This document shows, piece by piece, positions 1 through 5,299 of a stretch of DNA of 5,416 nucleotides. The notes below the pieces were generated by a model that saw nothing but the letters and a program-made list of their open reading frames with translations, made no database searches and was not told the DNA's origin. The DNA is from Pseudomonadota bacterium (GTDB taxonomy: Bacteria > Pseudomonadota > Alphaproteobacteria > Acetobacterales > Acetobacteraceae): contig JAJZVE010000371.1 of NCBI GenBank assembly GCA_021845835.1, positions 1-5,416 on the forward strand. The letters are read 5' to 3'. Each line of letters opens with the position of its first letter. The stretch's first letter is position 1. The translations under genes and the position numbers were made by a program.

Positions 1-3000
1 ATCTCCTGGGCAAAATCGGCGCAGACATGACGGGCCCACGCCGCTTCGAACTGGTTCGGGAAGGCGCCGAACAGAATCAGCATCGCCACCGGACGGTTGT
101 CCAGGTCATGCACCGGCACCGCCGCGGCGCTGCGCACGCCGAACCGGCGCGCCGCGTCATGCCAGAGAGCGGTGCGGGGATCCGTCTGGTAATTGGCCGT
201 GCTGGCGATCGTGCCGCCGTACCACGCTTCGGAGAGCAGGCCCCGCCCCTCCGGACGGGTGCGGTCGATGGCCGGGCGCGCGCCGGGCGCCAGATTGAGA
301 CCACCAAACGGCAGCCCGGCGGCGCTGCTGCTGGCCAGCGTCTGCAGGATGCCGGCCTCATCCGGCCGCAGAAAGCGGACAGAGAGGATGCCTGGCAATC
401 CGGCCATGGCGTCGAGCCGGGCCTGCGCCACATCCACCCAGGGGGCGTCTGCCTGCCGCGGGCGATTCAGCAGGACGTCGAAATAGGTGGCGATGGTCCT
501 GGCGCTGGCCTCCATCTGCTCGGCGTTGTCTTCCTGCAGCCGGGCGGTCGCCACCGCCATCAGGTTCTGCCGTTCGCTCGGCCGCAGCGGCTGCGTGGCC
601 AGATACCGGGTGAGATGCGCCTGATAGAGGCCGAGCGCCTGCACCATCAGCACGTTGTCGACGCCGGTCAGGGCGTGGACCTGCCCGACCGCCCGCGCGA
701 CCCGGCGTAGGCTATCCCGATCCCCCGTTGCCGCCATCAGCGCGATCAGATGCGCCACCTGGCGGGCCTTGAGGCGCACGAGCTCGTCCGGCGACAGTGC
801 CGCCAGGATCGGCACGGCCAGCTTCTGACGCGCCAGAACGGAGTAGAACTCTTCCACGAACCCGTCCGTGATGACGGGCCAGATCCCCTCGGTCGCCGCC
901 AACAGGCGCCGCGCCTCCGGCCCATAGGGGTCGTCGATGCCAGGCTGTGACGTGGCCGGCCCGCCCGTCTCGGCATCCCAGCGCTGCCAGTTGCACGCCC
1001 CCACGGCCTTGGTCGCCTTGGCGGCATAGAGTGCCGCGTCGGCGCGCCGCAGCAGCAGGTCGGGCTCTGCGCCATCCTCAGGAAACACTGCGACCCCGGC
1101 GCTGAGGCCGATGCACGCGGGGCCGTCGTCGACGCCGAGATCGAACGGCGCCGCCATCGCCTCCGACACCCGCCCGAGCAGCTGGGGCAGCGCCTCGATC
1201 GAACCCAGATCGTCGATCGCCAGCGCGAACTCATCTCCGCCGAGCCGGGCAATCAGGTCGGACTGGCGCAGCGCCTCGCGCAGACGCTGGGCAACTTGGC
1301 GCAGCAGAGCATCGCCCACGGCGTGGCCGTAGCGGTCGTTGACCGGCTTGAAATCGTCGACGTCGAGCATGCAGACTGCAAGCGGCGCGCCACGACGGCG
1401 TGCACCAACCAGGGCGCGGCCGAGGTGCTCTTCGAACTGCCGCCGGTTGGGTAGGCCGGTCAGCGCGTCGTGCCGGGCCAGATGAAACTGCTGCCGCCGC
1501 TCCGCCTCCAGGGTTTGCTTGAGGTCGAATTCGTCCAGGCCATGCCCGAGCAGCGCAGCAATCCGCTCGCACAGAGCCACCACGTCCGGAGTGAACAGAT
1601 TGGCCTCGAGGGCGCCCAAGGCCAGGACCGCGAACAGCGCGCCGCCGCGCCGGAGCGGCACGACCGCGGCGGAGCGCCAGGCGCTCCGCGCCATCAGAGC
1701 CCGGTAGCGGGCAAGGTCGGGATCCGCCAGCATGTCGTTGCTGATGATCGTCCGCTTTTCAAGCCAGCACCGCGCCACCAGCGAGGGTGGCGTCTCGTCG
1801 AGCGCGAGGCGCTGCTTCGTCAGCCAGTCCGTCTCGGGACCGGCGAAGGCCAGCGCCCGCATCACCCCCGCCGTGTCGGGCCGGGCGATCCAGGCGACCT
1901 GGAACAGCGCGCCACCCACGACATGCGCGCAGGTCCAGTGCAGCATCTCGGTGTCGCTGCGCGCGCGCAGCAGCGTCTCGCCCTGCATCATCAGCGCCGC
2001 GTGCAGCGCTTCCAGGCGGTCGAGATGCCGCTGTTGGTCGATCGCCTCCAGCGCGCGGCCGACATCGACCGCCAGCTCTTCGAGCAGGCCGACCAGCTCG
2101 GCGTCCAGGAGGCCTTCCTCGACGGCATAGACATGCAGTACGGCCTGTGGCGCCCCGCGCAGCAGCAGCAGCGGTAACGCGGCGCCGGCGCCGATGCCGA
2201 AGCGTTCGGCCGCCTGCCGCCACGCCGCCACCTCGGTCTCCGCGCCGAAGCGCTGGCGGATCACCGTGCGGGCCTCGCGCCAGGCAGTTCCAGCCAGGCC
2301 GCGGCCTTCGGGCAAGGAGGGATCGGCAGAGACGAACACCGCGTCGAGAAAACCGACGGCCCCCGCGGCGGCTATCGGGTGGAACGTGCCGTCGCCGCCC
2401 GGCGCGCCGATCCAGGCCAGCCGCAGCCCGGCCTGCGCCACCGCGATCCGGCAAATCCCCTCATACAGCGCCGCCGTGTCGGGCCGGCCCGCGGCAAGCT
2501 GGTTCACCTGCGCCAGCATCGCGTTGAACCCGGTCAGCCGCCGCATCTGCCCGGCCTGGCGGCGCTGCGCCTCCTGTTGCGCCGCCTGCGCGTCCTGCAG
2601 GTCCAGAAGCCGCAGCAGGCTGCCGGCGATCGCCGCGGCCTGCTCCAGGAGCTGCAGCCGCGCCGGGCCCGGCAGGCCGGGCGCCGCGTCGCAAAGAGCC
2701 ATGATGCCAACCACCCGTCCGCCCTGCCGCACCGGCAGGCACCAGCAGGCGCGGATGCCGTGCGCCGCCACAAGCGCGCGTCGCCCGGCCCAGCGCGGAT
2801 CGTGGTGGACGTCTGCCACCAGCACCGGGGCGGCCCCCTGCAGCGCTCCGGCACAGAAACCGGCGCACGGCTCCGGCGCCATCCCATCGAGCGCTGCCAC
2901 GAGCGCCGGCGCGGCACCTGCCGCGGCCAGCAGATGCAGCCGCCCGTCCGGTCCGAGCCGCATCACGCACGCGATCCGCCCTGGCGCGCCCTGTCGGACG

Positions 3001-3155
3001 GCCGCGCAAAGCTGCTCCGCCAGCCGCTGGGCCGGCTCGCCTGCGGCCATCTCGTGCAGGATCCCTGTGAGCATCTGAAGCAGATCCCGCTGACCGGCGT
3101 CCTGGCCATCGGGATCTGCTGGCCGCGGCCCGGTCCGCTGGCGGTACGTGGTCAT
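1..3155 (-). CDS. Multi-sensor GAF/GGDEF/globin c-di-GMP signalling protein (3' end outside the window)
   Basis: Cytosolic diguanylate cyclase-type signalling protein; the frame stays open from ATG 3155 to the left edge (1051 codons seen, C-terminus missing). The ATG is the only usable start: an in-frame TAG lies at 3216-3218, and AGAGGAAG (3159-3166) is a good ribosome-binding site. Order read from the translation: GAF-like about 24-185, helical linker about 185-210, GAF about 210-365, GAF about 385-541, GGDEF about 550-725, globin-type sensor about 745-885, fourth GAF-like domain from about 905. The GGDEF domain has DALTGLPNRR (563-572), metal-binding region LDVDDF (597-602), NDRYGH (606-611), intact GGDEF (639-643) and an RQSD inhibitory site (630-633) five residues before it. 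Family knowledge predicts synthesis of c-di-GMP from two GTP with product inhibition. The globin segment has FY (770-771) and GQVHALTGV with candidate proximal His827. No membrane segment is seen. An EAL domain could follow but is not visible. Confidence 0.95.
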   Translation of the reverse strand, partial: MTTYRQRTGPRPADPDGQDAGQRDLLQMLTGILHEMAAGEPAQRLAEQLCAAVRQGAPGRIACVMRLGPDGRLHLLAAAGAAPALVAALDGMAPEPCAGFCAGALQGAAPVLVADVHHDPRWAGRRALVAAHGIRACWCLPVRQGGRVVGIMALCDAAPGLPGPARLQLLEQAAAIAGSLLRLLDLQDAQAAQQEAQRRQAGQMRRLTGFNAMLAQVNQLAAGRPDTAALYEGICRIAVAQAGLRLAWIGAPGGDGTFHPIAAAGAVGFLDAVFVSADPSLPEGRGLAGTAWREARTVIRQRFGAETEVAAWRQAAERFGIGAGAALPLLLLRGAPQAVLHVYAVEEGLLDAELVGLLEELAVDVGRALEAIDQQRHLDRLEALHAALMMQGETLLRARSDTEMLHWTCAHVVGGALFQVAWIARPDTAGVMRALAFAGPETDWLTKQRLALDETPPSLVARCWLEKRTIISNDMLADPDLARYRALMARSAWRSAAVVPLRRGGALFAVLALGALEANLFTPDVVALCERIAALLGHGLDEFDLKQTLEAERRQQFHLARHDALTGLPNRRQFEEHLGRALVGARRRGAPLAVCMLDVDDFKPVNDRYGHAVGDALLRQVAQRLREALRQSDLIARLGGDEFALAIDDLGSIEALPQLLGRVSEAMAAPFDLGVDDGPACIGLSAGVAVFPEDGAEPDLLLRRADAALYAAKATKAVGACNWQRWDAETGGPATSQPGIDDPYGPEARRLLAATEGIWPVITDGFVEEFYSVLARQKLAVPILAALSPDELVRLKARQVAHLIALMAATGDRDSLRRVARAVGQVHALTGVDNVLMVQALGLYQAHLTRYLATQPLRPSERQNLMAVATARLQEDNAEQMEASARTIATYFDVLLNRPRQADAPWVDVAQARLDAMAGLPGILSVRFLRPDEAGILQTLASSSAAGLPFGGLNLAPGARPAIDRTRPEGRGLLSEAWYGGTIASTANYQTDPRTALWHDAARRFGVRSAAAVPVHDLDNRPVAMLILFGAFPNQFEAAWARHVCADFAQE

Positions 3156-3548
3156 GGGCTTCCTCTGGCAACCGGCTCGGCACGTCGCTATGCGGCTGGA
3201 ACGCGAGGATGAAGGCTAGGCGCCCCCACTCCGGGATCGGGCCGGACCGTGTCGGCCGAATTCAGCAGAACAATTCTCGTCCTGGGCGCCTGTCAGCAGA
3301 GTTACATCCGCTGTAGCGCGACGATCTGGATGAGAAGGTGTGGTCGCGGTGTAGGAATGTTGGTTCGTGTTGATTGACGGTAGGCGCCCGGGCTCGCCGT
3401 ATATCGATAGTCATTACGGATAAGTCATCTTGCCAATCTCTCGCCCAGCCGCGACGGGCTTAGTCGGCACCTACCAGCGCAAGGTCGTGTCCCTCTGATT
3501 CGCGCTCCAGCGATAGTGGGTACTAGCCGCCGCGGTGCTGCCGTCTTG
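3156..3548. other. Non-coding stretch between the long signalling gene and the CRISPR-like repeat
   Basis: I see no credible gene here on either strand. The stretch is visibly less GC-rich than its surroundings, especially about 3340-3440. It should contain the promoter of the long minus-strand gene, but I find no convincing -35/-10 pair. It has two pairs of short direct repeats: TCAGCAGA at 3262-3269 and 3293-3300, and GATAGTCAT (3406-3414) with GATAAGTCAT (3419-3428). These could be operator half-sites or remains of an insertion sequence end; neither can be shown from this sequence. If the repeat at 3549 belongs to an array, its leader would lie at the right end of this stretch, but no obvious AT-rich leader is seen directly next to it. 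Confidence 0.5.
3159..3166 (-). promoter_or_regulatory. Ribosome-binding site of the GAF/GGDEF/globin gene
   Basis: Read on the minus strand this is AGAGGAAG. Its AGGA core lies five bases before the ATG at 3155. It supports that start, which is also the only start codon between the gene body and the upstream in-frame stop. Confidence 0.7.
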
Positions 3549-3577
3549 GCGTTCCCCGCGCGCGGGGGGATGAACCG
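3549..3577 (+). CRISPR. Single type I-E-like CRISPR repeat
   Basis: These 29 bases begin GCGTTCCCCGCG and end GGATGAACCG, the hallmark ends of type I-E repeats. Against the widespread form that begins GTGTTCCCC and ends GGGGATGAACCG I count about three differences, at repeat positions 2, 15 and 17. The centre (3554-3567) is a perfect GC-only palindrome that would form the hairpin cut by Cas6e-type enzymes. Only one good copy is in the window and no cas gene is nearby, so it is a solitary repeat or relic. A GC-rich hairpin that only resembles a CRISPR repeat is possible, because it also lies about 40 bases past the stop of the minus-strand gene ending at 3617. Confidence 0.6.
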
Positions 3578-3638
3578 CTGTGCTGGACGCGACCGGCGTC
3601 GATACCCCGGCGTTCTCTAGGTTTGCCCACGCGGCCCA
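3578..3638 (+). CRISPR. Candidate 32-base spacer plus degenerate terminal repeat
   Basis: After the I-E-like repeat come exactly 32 bases (3578-3609), the standard I-E spacer length. At 3610, one 61-base period after 3549, the sequence restarts as GCGTTCTCT, matching the first repeat at seven of its first eight positions before losing similarity. The base before each copy is also G. In I-E arrays the leader-distal last repeat is often degenerate at its far end, which fits this orientation (leader to the left). The rest of the putative repeat overlaps the last codons of the minus-strand gene whose TAG is at 3617-3619, so the array, if real, abuts or has been cut by that gene. The short match could be chance. 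Confidence 0.4.
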
Positions 3639-3973
3639 GTCCTCCACCGCAATGACAACACGTCGCCATCACCGCCCGCCGCTGCGGCAGCAGCCAGCTC
3701 CCGCTGTTGCGCAACATAGATCAAGTGCCTCAGGCGGTCCCGCGACGGGACCAGGTAATTCACGTTACGGCGGCGGCCCCAAGGATCATCCAAATCCCGC
3801 AACCACATGAACTCCAGCACCCCCATCAGTCTTCGAGCCAGGTCCAGGTCATCCTGGTCGCAGGCTTGGTGAAATGCCAGCATCACCTTGTCGCTGAGCC
3901 GGCGCCCGAATGCCGGGTCCAACCCGGCACCGAACCGCCTATCCCCGAGCACGATATCGCTTTCTGTCGGCAC
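3617..3973 (-). CDS. Hypothetical small helical protein (118 aa), coupled to the upstream membrane protein gene
   Basis: I do not recognise this family by name. The product is 118 residues and soluble in character, with no signal peptide or membrane segment. Residues 26-58 (from LSDKVMLAF to GVLEFMWL) look like a pair of amphipathic helices reminiscent of repeat-type helical hairpins. Residues 60-75 are rich in charge and Trp/Arg. An Ala run (94-99) precedes a glycine-rich, basic tail. The start is GTG at 3973, preceded by AGGAG (3983-3987) nine bases away inside the end of the upstream gene. The upstream TGA (3975-3977) is one base from this GTG, so translation is probably coupled. Codon use is coherent, with a G/C-rich third position though less extreme than in the long signalling gene. 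The stop lies in the degenerate CRISPR-like repeat. Function unknown; reality of the gene fairly secure. Confidence 0.72.
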   Translation of the reverse strand: MPTESDIVLGDRRFGAGLDPAFGRRLSDKVMLAFHQACDQDDLDLARRLMGVLEFMWLRDLDDPWGRRRNVNYLVPSRDRLRHLIYVAQQRELAAAAAAGGDGDVLSLRWRTGPRGQT

Positions 3974-3974
3974 T

Positions 3975-4274
3975 TCAAATCACTCCTGCGGTCCAGAGCA
4001 TCAGGAAAATCGCGATCACGACAATCCAGAGGATCCCACCAAGCAGGACGGCAATCGCGATCCCCCGCGCAGCGGCAAGATCGTCAGCCGTATCCTCTGC
4101 TTGCTCCGGGCCGCGGCCCGTTCCATCAGGCGTCGATGACGCCCCGTGGCCTGCTCGCAACAGCGCAATCAGATGTAGATTACGATAATTGGCCCGGCCG
4201 GGTCTGCGACGGTCCGGGAGGACCTCGGGGTCCGGCGCCGAATCCGGCGCCCGTGGTTCAGGCTCGTGTTCCAT
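3975..4274 (-). CDS. Hypothetical tail-anchored membrane protein (about 99 aa)
   Basis: Not recognised. From ATG 4274 the product has 99 residues: an acidic, proline-rich N-terminus (1-20), a basic patch DRRRPGRANY (21-30), a short helical stretch NLHLIALLR (32-40), an acidic low-complexity linker (about 45-66), and a strongly hydrophobic segment at 71-99 running to the C-terminus. That layout predicts a single-pass, C-terminally anchored protein with its soluble part in the cytoplasm. The start is uncertain. The frame can also begin at TTG 4328 (117 residues), directly after an in-frame TGA, with AGGTGA about nine to ten bases before it, or at GTG 4280; ATG 4274 has only a weak ribosome-binding site. 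The gene ends one base before the GTG of the next gene, which suggests a two-gene operon and possibly physical partners. No promoter is evident. Confidence 0.62.
   Translation of the reverse strand: MEHEPEPRAPDSAPDPEVLPDRRRPGRANYRNLHLIALLRAGHGASSTPDGTGRGPEQAEDTADDLAAARGIAIAVLLGGILWIVVIAIFLMLWTAGVI
3983..3987 (-). promoter_or_regulatory. Ribosome-binding site deciding the GTG start at 3973
   Basis: AGGAG on the minus strand lies nine bases before GTG 3973 and inside the last codons of the upstream gene. It supports the GTG start of the 118-residue protein and coupling of the two genes. Confidence 0.6.
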
Positions 4275-4564
4275 TGTCACGACTTGCTGATCGCCGTCGC
4301 TGATGATGCCGTAGTGGGATCGTGACAATCATCTTCATCACCTGACTCGGCCAGTTGCGGCCGTCCAGGGATCTCGTCATCACTTTCGCGCGGGCGGCGG
4401 GCGCGTTGGATCTCCCCGGCCCGGTGCGGCCCACCGGACCGAGACTGGAACACCCTGGCTGGCCAGTTCGTGGGTGCCGCGGGAAGGGTGAACGAAAATC
4501 ACCGCGGCCCGGCTGGCACGGTCGCCGGTCCGGAGGGTCGGTGGTCGCTCGCTCGGAACCGGGA

Positions 4565-4774
4565 TCAGGGTGAAGGCGCGGTCGGAACGTCAAAATCGAC
4601 CCCATGCAGGTGCAGCGGCATGTACCACTGGCTCGTCGCGTGCACCGCCCCTTCGTGCCCGCGGGTCAAGTGAACCCCTGTCCGCCGCAAATACGCCCCA
4701 CATAGCCGTACGCCGGAAAGGCGCCACCAGCCGCGGCCCCGTGGGCCACCCGGATCAGTTGGCGGAGTCATCAT
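4565..4774 (-). CDS. Doubtful small open frame (69 aa)
   Basis: A 69-codon frame with tandem ATGs at its start and a TGA at 4565-4567. The N-terminal third is Gly/Pro/Arg-rich and unconvincing. The C-terminal part (about residues 22-65, with HLTRGHEG, TSQWYMPLHLHG and DFDVP) has a mixed, protein-like composition rich in His and aromatic residues. I recognise no family. No good ribosome-binding site precedes the ATG, and the third-position GC is lower than in the secure genes, so this may be non-coding or the remains of a decayed gene. Confidence 0.25.
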   Translation of the reverse strand: MMTPPTDPGGPRGRGWWRLSGVRLCGAYLRRTGVHLTRGHEGAVHATSQWYMPLHLHGVDFDVPTAPSP

Positions 4775-4862
4775 TCAGCTTGGTGCGGTTACAGACCTCT
4801 TTCAGAGTAACCGATCTGAAGAGTTCGTAGTCGGCCCTTGTATCTCCCGCGCGGTTTTGCGG

Positions 4863-4976
4863 TCATCCTGCTGCGAAGCTGCACCGGGACCGGTAGCCGC
4901 CGGTCCCGGTGCGCGGCTGGGGATACGTGAACCAGACCGCCGCCGCGCCGACGGTACCACCCAAGACCCATTGCAC
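4863..4976 (-). CDS. Very small hydrophobic open frame after HU (37 aa, weak)
   Basis: This frame is in phase with HU, beyond its TGA, and runs to a TGA at 4863-4865. From GTG 4976 it would give 37 residues with one hydrophobic stretch (about residues 3-18, WVLGGTVGAAAVWFTYP) and a Gly/Arg/Ser tail encoded by the 13-bp inverted repeat. There is no ribosome-binding site before the GTG. It could be a small membrane protein, a stop read-through extension, or chance; I favour chance but record it because the hydrophobic segment looks protein-like. Confidence 0.15.
   Translation of the reverse strand: MQWVLGGTVGAAAVWFTYPQPRTGTGGYRSRCSFAAG
4881..4912. repeat. Perfect 13-bp inverted repeat with 6-base loop
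   Basis: The left arm GCACCGGGACCGG (4881-4893) pairs exactly with the right arm CCGGTCCCGGTGC (4900-4912) around a six-base loop. It lies about 107 bases downstream of the HU stop on the HU transcript strand. Neither side has a run of T, so it is not a standard intrinsic terminator. It could protect the 3' end of the HU mRNA, pause polymerase, or be a protein-binding palindrome. The perfection of the stem suggests it is maintained. Confidence 0.7.
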
Positions 4977-5003
4977 GCGGAACGGGAACGGCCCGCCGCT
5001 GCC

Positions 5004-5046
5004 AAAAATCGTCTCGCCTCAGACGGTTTTTTTCAGGGTAGGCGAG
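5004..5046 (-). terminator. Possible intrinsic terminator overlapping the end of the HU gene
   Basis: On the minus strand CTCGCCT (5040-5046) can pair perfectly with AGGCGAG (5013-5019), and three bases later there is a run of five T (5004-5008). The arms flank the HU stop codon. The 20-base loop is long and the stem only 7 bp, so termination would be weak; loop and stem are not those of a classical terminator. Confidence 0.3.
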
Positions 5047-5288
5047 GCCTTGAAGCGGACGGTCTTGCCGGCCTTCACCTTGACCGCCTCGCCGGTACGC
5101 GGGTTCAACGCCTTGCGGGCTTTGGTCTTGCGCACGCTGAACGTGCCGAAGCCCGGCAACGTGAATTTGCCCGCCTGCTTGAGCTCCTTGACGATCGCAC
5201 CCATCAGATCGCCGGCAGCCCGGGTGGCGGCAACGCCGGTAATCTCTGTGGCGTCCTGGATGGCCTGGGCGATGAAGGCTTTCGACAT
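5019..5288 (-). CDS. hup: HU-family nucleoid DNA-binding protein
   Basis: Complete 89-residue HU, close to the usual 90. HU dimers bind and bend DNA without strong sequence preference and shape the nucleoid. Helices cover about 1-38 (MSKAFIAQAIQ through AIVKELKQAG). The family signature follows in the saddle region: KFTLPGFGTFSVRKTKAR (41-58), then the DNA-intercalating arm tip ALNPRTGE (60-67) with Pro63, then VKAGKTVRFKAS (71-82) and a lysine-rich end. The N-terminal pattern and lack of an extended N-terminus fit HU better than IHF. The ATG at 5288 has a strong ribosome-binding site, AAGGAGA (5293-5299), five bases from its core. Seven consecutive A near the end encode the LysLys pair. Upstream to 5416 I see no gene and only weak promoter-like sequence, so I cannot say whether it follows lon, a common HU neighbour. 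Confidence 0.96.
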   Translation of the reverse strand: MSKAFIAQAIQDATEITGVAATRAAGDLMGAIVKELKQAGKFTLPGFGTFSVRKTKARKALNPRTGEAVKVKAGKTVRFKASPTLKKTV

Positions 5289-5292
5289 GTGC

Positions 5293-5299
5293 TCTCCTT
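5293..5299 (-). promoter_or_regulatory. Strong ribosome-binding site of HU
   Basis: AAGGAGA on the minus strand, with its AGGAG core five bases before ATG 5288. It fixes the HU start and suits a highly expressed protein. Confidence 0.8.

Larger units (their letters stand above)
4275..5018. other. Gene-poor interval between the small gene pair and HU
   Basis: Apart from the doubtful frame at 4565-4774 and a short hydrophobic frame at 4863-4976, I see no supportable gene. The frames that span 4258-4605 (minus) and 4355-4573 (plus) are Pro/Arg/Gly-rich, lack ribosome-binding sites and look like chance frames in GC-rich DNA. The interval holds two inverted repeats: a perfect 13-bp stem at 4881-4912, and GGTTAC (4787-4792) with GTAACC (4807-4812). 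It should carry the end of the HU transcript and the promoter of the small gene pair, but I could not identify a promoter. Confidence 0.5.

Noticed and set aside
27..3078. Long plus-strand open frames at 27-710, 1470-2177 and 2194-3078
   Set aside because: They lie opposite the GAF/GGDEF/globin gene, are rich in Arg, Gln, Pro and His, and show no domain motifs. The continuous minus-strand frame carries clear conserved motifs, so these are antisense shadows in GC-rich DNA.
712..3183. Minus-strand frames at 712-996, 746-1252, 1231-1572, 1759-2454 and 2461-3183
   Set aside because: They are in the other two phases of the long gene and are Arg/Ala/Gly-rich. The true frame has codon lowest positions divisible by three and runs from 3155 to the left edge without a stop.
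3487..3515. Possible earlier repeat one 61-base period before 3549
   Set aside because: Only a loose GTGT-CCCTC resemblance, without the ATGAACCG end, so it does not support a longer array.
3523..3717. Minus-strand 64-codon frame over the CRISPR-like repeat
   Set aside because: Composition is basic and low in complexity, it spans the palindrome, and it overlaps the better-supported 118-residue gene in another phase.
3707..4303. Plus-strand 198-codon frame opposite the small gene pair
   Set aside because: Rich in Pro, Gln, Arg and Ser with no motif, and antisense to two frames that show ribosome-binding sites, coupling and a membrane anchor.
4258..4605. Minus-strand 115-codon frame
   Set aside because: Pro/Arg-rich throughout, no ribosome-binding site, and it overlaps the membrane protein gene in another phase.
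4640..4680. Possible second CRISPR-like repeat ending in GTGAACCCC
   Set aside because: Only the short ends resemble the I-E repeat, the internal spacing is wrong, and it is not in period with the unit at 3549.
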